Shown here: positions 54,747-64,000 of the stretch, piece by piece | Numbering within the stretch: position 1 is the first letter of the stretch | Layout: each line of letters starts with the position of its first letter | Assembly (NCBI RefSeq): GCF_001426405.1 | Contig: NZ_LMEP01000012.1 | Location: 437,921 to 501,920, forward strand | DNA from: Streptomyces sp. Root1304 | GTDB taxonomy: Bacteria > Actinomycetota > Actinomycetes > Streptomycetales > Streptomycetaceae | Direction of reading: 5' to 3' | DNA: 64,000 bases | The notes under the pieces: generated by a model | Database searches by the model: none | What the model was told of the DNA's origin: nothing | The model's input: only the letters and a program-made list of their open reading frames with translations | Translations under genes and position numbers: made by a program

Positions 54747-55106
54747 ATGGCCGGAGAGCCGCAGGGCGACTGCCTGTTCTGCAAGATCGTGGCGGGTGAC
54801 GTGCCCGCGACGATCGTGCGGGAGACCGAGACGACCGTCGCGTTCCGCGACATCAACCCGCAGGCGCCCACCCACGTCCTCGTGATCCCGCGCCTCCACT
54901 ACCCGGACGCGGCCTCCCTGGCCGCCGCCGCGCCGACCGTCGCCGCCGACATACTGCGCGAGGCCGGCGAGGTCGCGACGCAGGACGGCGTCGACGGCAG
55001 CGGATTCCGGATCGTGTTCAACACCGGTTCCGGAGCGGGCCAGACCGTGTTCCACGCCCACGCGCACGTGCTGGGCGGCCGCGGTCTCAACTGGCCTCCC
55101 GGCTAG
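54747..55106 (+). CDS. HIT family (histidine triad) protein
   Basis: 119 residues. [16 protein letters not shown] at the start and the histidine triad HAHAHVLGG near 99-107 mark it as HINT/HIT, a purine nucleoside phosphoramidase family. C13 and C16 may bind zinc. GAGGAGG precedes ATG 54747. A TAGCAT hexamer at 54701 may be the -10. Confidence 0.93.
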   Translation: MAGEPQGDCLFCKIVAGDVPATIVRETETTVAFRDINPQAPTHVLVIPRLHYPDAASLAAAAPTVAADILREAGEVATQDGVDGSGFRIVFNTGSGAGQTVFHAHAHVLGGRGLNWPPG

Positions 55107-55120
55107 AGCGGGACGCGCCC

Positions 55121-56023
55121 GTGTCCGTACGCGAACTGGTCGTGCTCGGGACCGCCAGCCAGGTCCCGACCCGGCACCGCAACCACAACGGCTACCTGCT
55201 GCGCTGGGACGGACAGGGCCTCCTCTTCGACCCGGGCGAGGGCACCCAGCGGCAGATGCTGCGGGCCGGGGTCGCCGCGCACGACATCGACCGGATCTGC
55301 GTCACGCACTTCCACGGCGACCACTCGCTGGGCCTCGCCGGGGTGATCCAGCGGATCAACCTCGACCAGGTCCCGCACCCGGTCACCGCGCACTACCCGG
55401 CGAGCGGGCAGCACTTCTTCGAGCGGCTGCGGTACGCCACGGCCTACCGCGAGACAGTGCGGCTGACCGAGGCGCCGGTCGCCGCCGACGGGCCGCTCGC
55501 CGTCACCGAGGCGTACACGCTCGACGCGGCACGCCTCTCGCACCCCGTCGAGTCGTACGGCTACCGGCTCACCGAGCCCGACGGGCGCCGCATCCTGCCC
55601 GAGCGGCTCGCCGCGCACGGCATCCAGGGGCCCGACGTGGGCCGGATCCAGCGCGACGGCGTCCTGGACGGCGTGACCCTCGACGAGGTCAGCGAGGTCC
55701 GGCGCGGCCAGCGCTTCGCCTTCGTCATGGACACCCGCCTCTGCGACGGCGTGCACGCCCTCGCGGAGGGCGCCGACATGCTCGTCATCGAGTCGACCTT
55801 CCTCGACGAGGACGTCCGCCTCGCCACCGACCACGGCCATCTGACGGCCGGACAGGCCGCCGCCGTCGCCCGGGACGCGGGCGTACGGCACCTCGTGCTG
55901 ACCCACTTCTCGCAGCGCTACTCCGACCCGGAGGAGTTCGAGCGGCAGGCACGGGCGGCCGGGTTCGACGGCGAGCTGAGCATTGCCAAGGACCTCATGC
56001 GGGTCCCCGTACCGAAGAGATAG
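55121..56023 (+). CDS. rnz: Ribonuclease Z (tRNA 3'-processing endonuclease)
   Basis: 300 residues. MBL-fold RNase [30 protein letters not shown] near 18 (quoted in parts: [18 protein letters not shown]), [11 protein letters not shown] near 63 holds the metal ligands, and [10 protein letters not shown] near 261 the histidine of the product end. Length fits the short bacterial form. It removes 3' trailers of tRNAs lacking an encoded CCA, as both tRNA-Ala genes here do. Spacing to the HIT gene is 14 nt, so probably one operon. Confidence 0.93.
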   Translation: MSVRELVVLGTASQVPTRHRNHNGYLLRWDGQGLLFDPGEGTQRQMLRAGVAAHDIDRICVTHFHGDHSLGLAGVIQRINLDQVPHPVTAHYPASGQHFFERLRYATAYRETVRLTEAPVAADGPLAVTEAYTLDAARLSHPVESYGYRLTEPDGRRILPERLAAHGIQGPDVGRIQRDGVLDGVTLDEVSEVRRGQRFAFVMDTRLCDGVHALAEGADMLVIESTFLDEDVRLATDHGHLTAGQAAAVARDAGVRHLVLTHFSQRYSDPEEFERQARAAGFDGELSIAKDLMRVPVPKR

Positions 56024-56033
56024 AGCACCACCC

Positions 56034-57044
56034 ATGCACCTCCCGGCAGACCTCCCCAAGGCCGAACTTCACCTCCACATCGAAGGCACCCTCGAACCCG
56101 AGCTGGCCTTCGCGCTCGCCGCGCGGGGCGGCGTCACCCTGCCGTACGCGGACGCCGACGCCCTGCGCGAGGCGTACCGCTTCAGCGACCTCCAGTCCTT
56201 CCTGGACCTGTACTACGGGCTGATGGCGGTCCTGCGCACCGCCGAGGACTTCACCGAGCTGGCCGACGCCTATCTGGAGCGGGCCGCCGCCCAGGGCGTC
56301 CGGCACGCCGAGATCTTCTTCGACCCGCAGGCGCACACCGCCCGCGGCATCCCGATCGGCACCGTGATCGAGGGCCTGAGCGCCTCCCTCGAACGCTCCG
56401 AGGAGCGGTACGGGATCTCTACGCGGCTCATCATGTGCTTCCTGCGCGACGAGTCGGCCGAGTCGGCACTCGCGACCCTGGAGGCCGCGAAGCCGTACCT
56501 GGACCGGATCACCGGCGTCGGCCTGGACTCGGCGGAGGTCGGCCACCCGCCGGCCAAGTTCCGCGAGGTGTACGAGGCCGCCGGGGCGCTCGGCCTGCGC
56601 AAGGTCGCCCACGCGGGCGAGGAGGGCCCGGCGGACTACGTCCGGGAGGCCCTGGACGTCCTCGGCGTGGAGCGGATCGACCACGGCCTGCGGTGCATGG
56701 AGGACCCGGAGCTCGTCGGCCGGCTGGCCCGCGAGCGGGTCCCGCTCACCCTCTGCCCCCTGTCGAACGTCCGGCTGCGGGTCATCGACACCCTCGCCGA
56801 CCACCCGCTGCGCGCGATGATGACCGCGGGGCTGCTCGTCACCGTGAACTCGGACGACCCGGCGTACTTCGGGGGATACGTGGGGGACAACTTCGCGGGC
56901 GTGCGGGAGGCCCTGGGCCTGGAGCCGGAACAGCTCCGCGAGCTGGCCCGCAACTCGTTCCTGGCCTCGTTCCTGGAGGACGACGAGCCCCGCAGGGCGC
57001 GGTACCTCGCGGAGGTGGAGGCGTACGAGTTCCCGGGCCGGTGA
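56034..57044 (+). CDS. Adenine/adenosine deaminase family amidohydrolase (Aah1-like adenine deaminase favoured)
   Basis: 336 residues, TIM-barrel amidohydrolase. Zinc ligands: HLHIEG near 13-18, HAGEEGPADYV near 190, and the aspartate in NSDDPAYF near 270. EEG after HAG and LCPLSNVRLRV near 240 fit the adenine deaminase subgroup (Aah1/PA0148 type) better than classical adenosine deaminases, so adenine to hypoxanthine is my preferred activity. 10 nt after rnz; ATG 56034 is clear. Confidence 0.87.
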   Translation: MHLPADLPKAELHLHIEGTLEPELAFALAARGGVTLPYADADALREAYRFSDLQSFLDLYYGLMAVLRTAEDFTELADAYLERAAAQGVRHAEIFFDPQAHTARGIPIGTVIEGLSASLERSEERYGISTRLIMCFLRDESAESALATLEAAKPYLDRITGVGLDSAEVGHPPAKFREVYEAAGALGLRKVAHAGEEGPADYVREALDVLGVERIDHGLRCMEDPELVGRLARERVPLTLCPLSNVRLRVIDTLADHPLRAMMTAGLLVTVNSDDPAYFGGYVGDNFAGVREALGLEPEQLRELARNSFLASFLEDDEPRRARYLAEVEAYEFPGR

Positions 57045-57114
57045 CCCGGGCACACCCGCTCCCGGCGGCTCGGACGGGCTCGGGCCGGGCGGGCGCCCGT
57101 CTCCGGATCGGGTC

Positions 57115-58461
57115 CTAGCCCCGGTCGTTCGGTCTCGCCAGCCGGAAGGTCGCCTTCGTCGGACGGCGGCGGCCCGCGGACGCCGGGAGCGGGATCGGGG
57201 CCAGCTGGGCCTCCGGGGCACCCATCTGCGGGACCGTGGGCGGGGTCGCCGCCGCCGTGCCCGCCAGGACCGCCGCCGGGGCGCCGCCCCTGCGGTGGAC
57301 CGAGCCCGGGACCAGCGGACGGCCGGAGGCATGGCGGGCCACCGCCGTCATCGGGGCGGCGACCAGCAGGAGCAGCGCGCACAGGACCACGCCCATGCCC
57401 GGGTAGCCGGCCCCCTCCGAGAGGAGGCTGCCCGTGACCGGGCCGCAGGCCACGCCCAGGGAGGACGCCGAGCCGACCAGGACCGCCCAGCGGCCGCGCG
57501 GGTCGAGGGAGGCCGCCAGGCCGAGCAGGTACGACAGGACCACCGGGTAGACGGCGTTCCACAGGATCTCGCCGGTCGCGAAGGACGCCAGGTCACCGGC
57601 GGCCGAGCTGAGCAGCACACAGCCCGCGATGAGGACCGTGCCCACCCCGATCGGCACGGCCCGGCCGAGGCGCGAACCCAGGGCGCCCGCCGCCGTCACC
57701 CCGGCCAGACCCGCGCCGAGCGCCGCCGCGAAGACCGCGCCGACGGTGACCTCGGAGAGCCCCGCCTGGGTGAGCCCGATGCGGCCGCTCACCCCCCACA
57801 GGGCGTTCTGCGCGAGGGACCAGCAGAGGATGCCCGCGGCGAGCACCGCCCCGGCCCCCCGGTACGGCAGGGGACCCGCCGGGGCGCTCCGCCGCTCCGC
57901 CCCGTCACGCGCGTGCGTGGTGCCCGGCAGCCGGCTCGTCAGCGGCCACACCAGCGCCGCCGCGCAGGCGATGGCCAGCAGCGGCGGGGCATGGCCGCCC
58001 GCCAGGTGCGGAAGGGTCAGATAGAGCGCGCCCGCCGCGGCCGAGACCGTCAGCAGGCCGAGCGTGGCCGCCCGGTGCGGGTCCCGCTGCCCGGCGATCC
58101 CGGCAGCGGCCACCGCCGTCGCCGTGCCCGAACCGACCCCGCCGAGGACCGCGCCCGCCACCACCAGGGGGACGAGGCCGGTCGCGGCGGCGGAGCCGTA
58201 TCCGACGGCCATCGCGAGCAGGCCCGCGCGGGCCGCCCGGCGCGGTGCGATCCGGTCCCCGCGCGCGGCGAGCGTGAAGCCCGCCGAGGAGGAGCCGAGG
58301 AGCAGGACGGAGCCGACGAGGCCCGCCTGCGCGGGGCTGAGGCCGAGCCCGGCGGAGAGCCGGCCGACGACGGTCGGCAGCAGGTACGGGGCGAGATATC
58401 CCGCCGTGAAGAGGGCGACGAGGGCGACGAGAGCCCCCGGGACGCGCGGGCGCGACGACAT
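57115..58461 (-). CDS. MFS transporter, 12-helix type
   Basis: 448 residues with about 12 membrane helices. LYLAPYLLPTVVGRLSAG appears near 22 and SSAGFTLAARGDRIAPRRAARAG is the motif-A region. The C-terminal 60 residues are Pro/Ala/Arg-rich and disordered. Substrate unknown. ATG 58461 is the most likely start; GTG 58473 is possible. Converges on the deaminase gene. Confidence 0.85.
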   Translation of the reverse strand: MSSRPRVPGALVALVALFTAGYLAPYLLPTVVGRLSAGLGLSPAQAGLVGSVLLLGSSSAGFTLAARGDRIAPRRAARAGLLAMAVGYGSAAATGLVPLVVAGAVLGGVGSGTATAVAAAGIAGQRDPHRAATLGLLTVSAAAGALYLTLPHLAGGHAPPLLAIACAAALVWPLTSRLPGTTHARDGAERRSAPAGPLPYRGAGAVLAAGILCWSLAQNALWGVSGRIGLTQAGLSEVTVGAVFAAALGAGLAGVTAAGALGSRLGRAVPIGVGTVLIAGCVLLSSAAGDLASFATGEILWNAVYPVVLSYLLGLAASLDPRGRWAVLVGSASSLGVACGPVTGSLLSEGAGYPGMGVVLCALLLLVAAPMTAVARHASGRPLVPGSVHRRGGAPAAVLAGTAAATPPTVPQMGAPEAQLAPIPLPASAGRRRPTKATFRLARPNDRG

Positions 58462-58682
58462 GGGCGTTCCAGGAACTGAACAGGGAAATGAGATGGGGGC
58501 CCGGTGATCCACGGGCCGCGGCACCATGTGTATCAAGCATCCGAGTGGGCGGAGAAGACGGAATCCCCCGATTCGACCTGTGATACGGGCCACAATCGGT
58601 TTGGGGGCGGAACGGCGGGGTAACGCGCGACGACCGCGTCGCGTCACCCCCGTCTCTCCACCCCCATCGGGCACACTGTCCA

Positions 58683-58704
58683 GACCGGCACCACGGTGCC
58701 GGTC
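58683..58704. other. Perfect inverted repeat GACCGGCACC-AC-GGTGCCGGTC
   Basis: 10-bp arms with a 2-nt centre, 28 bp before the kinase gene. It may be an operator or a leader hairpin. The rest of the 270-bp gap (58462-58731) shows no clear promoter. Confidence 0.5.
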
Positions 58705-58731
58705 CAGCGCACCACGACCGGGGAGTCCGCC

Positions 58732-59850
58732 GTGACCACAGCAAGGGGAGACCAGCCGCAACACGACGCCGGGGTCGACCCGTTGGTGTGCCTGCGCGAG
58801 CCCACCGACCCCGCCTGCGACGTCTTCCTCACCGGCACCGTCTTCCTCGACATCATCTTCACCGGCCTCGACAGCGCCCCCGTCCGCGGCACCGAGTCCT
58901 GGGCCCGCGGCATGGGATCCAGCCCCGGCGGCGTCGCCAACATGGCCACCGCCCTCGCCCGGCTGGGCCTGCGCACCTCGCTCGCCGCCGCCTTCGGCGA
59001 CGACCACTACGGCGAGTACTGCTGGGACGCGCTCGAACAGGGCGAGGGCATCGACCTGTCGCTCTCCCGCACCGTCCCCGGCTGGCACTCCCCGGTCACC
59101 GTCTCCATGGCCTACGAGGGCGAGCGGACGATGGTCTCCCACGGCCACGAGGCCCCCCACCTGGACGGAGCCCTCCCCGCCTACCCGCCCCACGCGCGCG
59201 CGGCCGTCGCCTCCCTCGTCCCCGGCCGCTCCGAGGACTGGGTCGCCAGGGCCGCCCGCGGCGGGGCCAAGGTCTTCGCCGACGTCGGCTGGGACGACAC
59301 CGGCCGCTGGGACCTCGACGGACTCACCGACCTCGCCCACTGCGAGGCCTTCCTGCCCAACGCCGCCGAGGCGATGCGCTACACCCGCACCGACTGCCCC
59401 CGGGCCGCCGCCCGCGCCCTCGCCGACAAGGTCCGCTACGCCGTCGTCACCCTCGGCTCCGAGGGCGCCTACGCCGTCGACGGCGCCACCGGCGAGACCG
59501 CCGAGGTCCCCGCCATCCAGGTCTCCGCCCTCGACCCGACCGGCGCCGGGGACGTCTTCGTCGCCGGATTCGTCACCGGCACCCTGGCCGACTGGCCGCT
59601 CGCCGACCGACTCGCCTTCGCCGGCCTCACCGCCGCCCTCTCCGTCCAGGAGTTCGGCGGTTCGCTCTCCGCCCCCACCTGGGGCGAGATCGCCGCCTGG
59701 TGGCAGCACGTCCAGGGCCACGCCATGCAGGACCCCGAGGCCCTGCGCGACCGCTACGCCTTCCTGGAGCGCCTCCTGCCCGCCCCCGCCCGCCCCTGGC
59801 CACTGCGCCGGGCGGTGCCCACGATCGGCTTCCCCGCCTCCCACGCGTAA
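58732..59850 (+). CDS. PfkB-family carbohydrate kinase
   Basis: 372 residues of the ribokinase fold. SSPGGVANMATALARLG near 64 is the N-terminal signature, and DPTGAGDVFVAGFVTG near 271 the C-terminal PfkB signature with the catalytic Asp. The N-terminal 35 residues are extra. It phosphorylates a sugar or nucleoside; substrate unknown. GTG 58732 has GGGGAG 6 nt upstream. Confidence 0.88.
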   Translation: MTTARGDQPQHDAGVDPLVCLREPTDPACDVFLTGTVFLDIIFTGLDSAPVRGTESWARGMGSSPGGVANMATALARLGLRTSLAAAFGDDHYGEYCWDALEQGEGIDLSLSRTVPGWHSPVTVSMAYEGERTMVSHGHEAPHLDGALPAYPPHARAAVASLVPGRSEDWVARAARGGAKVFADVGWDDTGRWDLDGLTDLAHCEAFLPNAAEAMRYTRTDCPRAAARALADKVRYAVVTLGSEGAYAVDGATGETAEVPAIQVSALDPTGAGDVFVAGFVTGTLADWPLADRLAFAGLTAALSVQEFGGSLSAPTWGEIAAWWQHVQGHAMQDPEALRDRYAFLERLLPAPARPWPLRRAVPTIGFPASHA

Positions 59851-59955
59851 ACCGCTACGGCCTTGTCGGCACCGAGTCGTAGGCTGGGAAGCCGAGAGGT
59901 TGTCGAGCAGCGAGAACCCCGCAACGGGAGGTATGCGCAGGCCTAGTGCCGGCCC

Positions 59956-60990
<1,035 letters not shown>

Positions 60991-61002
60991 CAGAAACAGC
61001 AC

Positions 61003-61500
61003 ATGTCGATCGACGTCAACAACGAGTCCGGCACCGAGGTCGACGAGCAGGCGATCCTCGACATCGCCCGCTACGCGCTCGCGCGCATGCGCATCCACCC
61101 GCTCTCCGAGCTCTCGGTGATCGTGGTGGACGCGGAGGCCATGGAGCAGCTCCACATCCAGTGGATGGACCTGCCGGGCCCGACGGACGTCATGTCCTTC
61201 CCGATGGACGAGCTGCGCCCGCCGGCCAAGGACGACGAGGAGCCCCCGCAGGGGCTCCTCGGCGACATCGTGCTCTGCCCCGAGGTCGCCACCCAGCAGG
61301 GCAAGGACGCGCCGACGGAGCACTCCATGGACGAGGAGCTCCAGCTGCTCACCGTCCACGGCGTGCTCCACCTCCTCGGGTACGACCACGAGGAGCCCGA
61401 GGAGAAGGCCGAGATGTTCGGCCTCCAGGCGGCGATCGTCGACGGCTGGCGCGAGGAGAAGGGCCTGACCGGCCCGTCCCCCGCGCCCACCGTCTCCTGA
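61003..61500 (+). CDS. ybeY: rRNA maturation endoribonuclease YbeY
   Basis: 165 residues. The zinc site [12 protein letters not shown] near 121-132 (HxxxHxxGxDH) is diagnostic, and DVMSFPMDE near 63 is the family segment. It matures the 3' end of 16S rRNA and takes part in ribosome quality control. The next gene begins 5 nt downstream. Confidence 0.94.
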   Translation: MSIDVNNESGTEVDEQAILDIARYALARMRIHPLSELSVIVVDAEAMEQLHIQWMDLPGPTDVMSFPMDELRPPAKDDEEPPQGLLGDIVLCPEVATQQGKDAPTEHSMDEELQLLTVHGVLHLLGYDHEEPEEKAEMFGLQAAIVDGWREEKGLTGPSPAPTVS

Positions 61501-61505
61501 CCCCG

Positions 61506-62801
61506 ATGGACGTTTCACTGATCCTCGGGGCGGTCGCCCTGGTCGTCGTGGCCTGGCTGGCCGCGTGCGCCGAGGCCGGTCTCGCCCGCGTCTCCAGCTT
61601 CCGCGCCGCCGAGGCCGTACGGTCCGGGCGGCGCGGGGCCGCGAAGCTCGCCCAGGTCGCCGCCGACCCGACCCGCTACCTCAACGTGGCGCTGCTCGTC
61701 CGCGTCGCCTGCGAGATGGCCGCCGGCGTCCTCGTCACGTACGCCTGCCTCGAAGCCTTCCCGGAGACCTGGGAGGCGCTGCTCGTCGCCATCGCCGTCA
61801 TGGTCCTCGTCTCGTACGTGGCCGTGGGCGTCTCGCCGCGCACGATCGGCCGCCAGCACCCGCTGAACACCGCGACGGCCGCCGCGTACGTCCTGCTGCC
61901 GCTCGCCAGGATCATGGGCCCGATCCCGCAGCTGCTGATCCTCATCGGCAACGCGCTGACCCCCGGCAAGGGCTTCCGGAAGGGTCCGTTCGCCTCCGAG
62001 GCGGAGCTGCGGGCCATGGTGGACCTCGCCGAGCAGGAGTCGCTCATCGAGGACGAGGAGCGCCGCATGGTGCACTCCGTCTTCGAGCTGGGCGACACCC
62101 TCGTACGGGAGGTCATGGTGCCCCGGACCGACCTCGTCTGCATCGAGCGGTACAAGACGATCCGTCAGGCCCTCACGCTCGCGCTGCGCTCCGGCTTCTC
62201 GCGCATCCCGGTCACCGGGGAGAACGAGGACGACATCGTCGGCATCGTGTATCTGAAGGACCTGGTCCGCAAGACGCACATCAACCGAGACTCCGAGGCC
62301 GACCTGGTCTCCACCGCGATGCGGCCGGCCGCCTTCGTGCCCGACACCAAGAACGCCGGTGACCTGCTGCGCGAGATGCAGCAGGAGCGCAACCACGTCG
62401 CCGTCGTCATCGACGAGTACGGCGGCACCGCCGGCATCGTCACCATCGAGGACATCCTGGAGGAGATCGTCGGGGAGATCACCGACGAGTACGACCGGGA
62501 GCTGCCGCCGGTGGAGGACCTCGGCGAGGACCGCCGCCGGGTGACCGCGCGCCTCGACATCGGGGACCTGGGCGAGCTGTACGGTCTGGGGCCCGACGAG
62601 TACGACGACGAGGACGTCGAGACCGTCGGCGGTCTCCTCGCGAAGGCGCTGGGCCGCGTCCCGATCGCCGGCGCGAAGGCGGTCGTGGAGCTGCCCGACG
62701 GGCGTTCGCTGCGGCTGACGGCGGAGTCCCCGGCCGGCCGGCGGAACAAGATCGTCACCGTTCTCGTGGAACCCCTGGAACCGGAGGAGAACCCGGAATG
62801 A
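61506..62801 (+). CDS. CNNM/CorC-type hemolysin family membrane protein
   Basis: 431 residues. DUF21/CNNM membrane domain (about 5-135) with three to four helices, then paired CBS domains (VMVPRTDLVCIERYKTI near 206, IVYLKDLVRKTH near 251) and a CorC_HlyC domain at the end. Implicated in magnesium or cobalt efflux. Same operon as phoH and ybeY. Confidence 0.92.
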   Translation: MDVSLILGAVALVVVAWLAACAEAGLARVSSFRAAEAVRSGRRGAAKLAQVAADPTRYLNVALLVRVACEMAAGVLVTYACLEAFPETWEALLVAIAVMVLVSYVAVGVSPRTIGRQHPLNTATAAAYVLLPLARIMGPIPQLLILIGNALTPGKGFRKGPFASEAELRAMVDLAEQESLIEDEERRMVHSVFELGDTLVREVMVPRTDLVCIERYKTIRQALTLALRSGFSRIPVTGENEDDIVGIVYLKDLVRKTHINRDSEADLVSTAMRPAAFVPDTKNAGDLLREMQQERNHVAVVIDEYGGTAGIVTIEDILEEIVGEITDEYDRELPPVEDLGEDRRRVTARLDIGDLGELYGLGPDEYDDEDVETVGGLLAKALGRVPIAGAKAVVELPDGRSLRLTAESPAGRRNKIVTVLVEPLEPEENPE

Positions 62802-63151
62802 CCCCCGACGAGCTGCGCGCCCTCTGCCTGGACTTCAACGACGCGGCGGAGGAGTTCCCGTTCGGTCCGGACGTCTCCGTCTTCAAGGTCGCCGGGAAGG
62901 TGTTCGCGCTCTCGTGGCTCGAGTCCGAGCCGCTGCGGGTCAATCTGAAGTGCGATCCGGACGACGCCGTACGGCTCCGTGAGGAGCATCCGGCGATCAT
63001 GCCCGGCTATCACATGAACAAACGGCACTGGAACACGGTGAGCGTGGGAGAGCTCCCGGACCGCATGGTCCGGGAGCTCGTCGAGGACTCGTACGACCTC
63101 GTCGTCGCCGGTCTTCCGAAGGCGGTTCGGCTCCGCCTCGACCGCCCCTGA
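62798..63151 (+). CDS. MmcQ/YjbR family DNA-binding protein
   Basis: 117 residues. FPFGPDVSVFKVAGKVFALS near 21 and HMNKRHWNTVSVG near 70 are the CyaY-like/MmcQ family motifs; the basic face is thought to bind DNA. ATG 62798 overlaps the upstream stop (ATGA). It ends 1 bp before the convergent MFS stop. Confidence 0.9.
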   Translation: MTPDELRALCLDFNDAAEEFPFGPDVSVFKVAGKVFALSWLESEPLRVNLKCDPDDAVRLREEHPAIMPGYHMNKRHWNTVSVGELPDRMVRELVEDSYDLVVAGLPKAVRLRLDRP

Positions 63152-63152
63152 G

Positions 63153-64000
63153 TCACCGGCGCCGCAGTCCGAGGCCGAGCAGGAGCGCGGTGCCGAGCAC
63201 GATCGCCGCGTCCAGGAGGAGGACCGTGCGGACACCGCCGTAGAGGTTGCCTCCGGTGGTGGCGAGGACGCCGAGCAGCGGGATGCCGATGGTGAGGCCG
63301 ACCTGCTGGGTGGTGGTCACCAGGCCGGTGGCCAGGCCCTGCTCCTCGTTCGGGACGCCGGAGGTGACGGTCAGTCCGTACGAGACGATCGCACCGAGGT
63401 GGAACATGGACGCCACCGAGACGGCGACGGTCGCCAGGATCGCGCCCGACTCCGCGCCCACCCCGAGCAGCGCGGCCGTCAGGAGGCCCTGCCCGGCGAG
63501 CGAGCCGACGAGGGTGCGGCGGGCGCCGAACCGGCCGATCACCTTCGGCGCGAGCATGCCGGCCACGACCGACACCACGCCCTGGACGCCGAAGATCAGG
63601 CCGGTCTGGAAGGCCGACAGGTCCAGCGTCTCCTGGAAGTACAGGGTCAGGACGAAGACGACGGTCGACATCATCGAGAAGGTGATCAGACCGCCCAGGT
63701 TGCCGAAGGCGACCGTGCCCCTGCGGAGCATCGGCAGGGAGACCAGCGGGGCCGCGTGCCGGGACTCGACCCGTACGAAGACCGCGAGCAGCAGCAGGCC
63801 CGCCACCAGGGTGACCAGGACGTCGGCGTCGCCGAAGCCGCGCTGGGCGGCCGTGGACAGGGCGTAGATCAGGGCGAGCAGACCGCCGGTGACGGTGACC
63901 GCGCCGGGCACGTCGAGCCGGGGCCGGTCGGGGGTGCGGGACTCGGGGAGCAGACCGGGGGCCAGCGGCAGGACGATCACGCTGAACAGGGCGAGCAGGC
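63153..64000 (-). CDS. MFS transporter (DHA2-like), 5' end outside window
   Basis: The frame runs off the right edge; about 282 residues of the C-terminal half are visible, with roughly eight helices (VTVTGGLLALIYALSTAA, FNLG-type motifs, LYFQETLDLSAFQTGLIFG, GLATGLVTTTQQVGLTIG). The TTTQQVG motif fits DHA2/EmrB exporters. Substrate unknown. Confidence 0.85.
   Translation of the reverse strand, partial: LLALFSVIVLPLAPGLLPESRTPDRPRLDVPGAVTVTGGLLALIYALSTAAQRGFGDADVLVTLVAGLLLLAVFVRVESRHAAPLVSLPMLRRGTVAFGNLGGLITFSMMSTVVFVLTLYFQETLDLSAFQTGLIFGVQGVVSVVAGMLAPKVIGRFGARRTLVGSLAGQGLLTAALLGVGAESGAILATVAVSVASMFHLGAIVSYGLTVTSGVPNEEQGLATGLVTTTQQVGLTIGIPLLGVLATTGGNLYGGVRTVLLLDAAIVLGTALLLGLGLRRR

Overview
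This is a GC-rich (about 72-73% by eye) actinobacterial chromosome segment that is almost certainly Streptomyces. Third codon positions are nearly all G or C, GTG starts are common, promoters are of the TANNNT type, and the gene order from memory follows the conserved S. coelicolor core block that runs, in reverse numbering, from the TagF-like transferase region through proB/proA, nadD/rsfS, leuS, comEA/comEC, holA/rpsT/lepA, hemW, hrcA/dnaJ and phoH/ybeY. It is housekeeping chromosome, not a prophage, plasmid or antibiotic cluster. I see no CRISPR array, rRNA or transposase.

Layout. 1-570: 3' end of an unidentified gene whose last codons and terminator are duplicated downstream, with a further 69-bp tandem repeat. 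570-10861: envelope glycan genes (two paralogous GT2 proteins, the second fused to a CDP-glycerol glycerophosphotransferase-like domain, a GT4, galE, a polytopic membrane protein, and a GtrB/GtrA flippase-type pair). 10926-14123: proline synthesis (proB, proA) around a small conserved gene. 14201-17765: two paralogous single-pass membrane proteins, an M48 peptidase and two small membrane proteins. 17817-21424: nadD, an LCP/LytR_C envelope protein, rsfS and a histidine phosphatase that seems to start with CTG. 21520-25838: two identical tRNA-Ala(GGC) genes flanking a regulator/MFS pair, tiny CxxC proteins and a GT87 membrane enzyme. 25942-29000: leuS behind a leucine-rich leader peptide and a terminator. 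29122-38056: DegV, ComEA/ComEC, an ArsR-type regulator with a frameshifted MFS gene, and a YceI protein. 38108-45374: holA, rpsT, lepA, fatty acyl-CoA ligase, hemW. 45459-53579: secreted peptidoglycan-binding protein, DUF3097, MBL hydrolase, hrcA-dnaJ, nitronate monooxygenase-rsmE and a TPR-AAA+ ATPase. 53576-64000: TPR membrane protein, HIT, RNase Z, adenine/adenosine deaminase, MFS, PfkB kinase, phoH-ybeY-CNNM/CorC-MmcQ, and a truncated MFS at the right edge.

How the genes work together. The left 21 kb is rich in functions for building and attaching a cell-wall glycopolymer (glycosyltransferases, TagF-like polymerase, epimerase, GtrA/GtrB, LCP transferase). The middle and right are translation and RNA quality control (leuS, tRNA-Ala, rpsT, lepA, rsfS, rsmE, rnz, ybeY) and heat shock (HrcA/CIRCE/DnaJ).

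The regulation is the most striking part. Thirteen start codons lie 6-7 nt downstream of a TANNNT box, the geometry of leaderless mRNAs. One of them is a 12-residue leader peptide with three consecutive Leu codons (two of them the rare CTT) ahead of a U-tract terminator and leuS, which looks like a leaderless classical attenuator. Other signals are tandem AAAGNNNNCTTT operators sitting on a near-consensus promoter, a CIRCE element, a hairpin made of two inverted DnaA boxes, and a regulator/transporter cassette whose two protein C-termini are written in the flanking chromosomal DNA.
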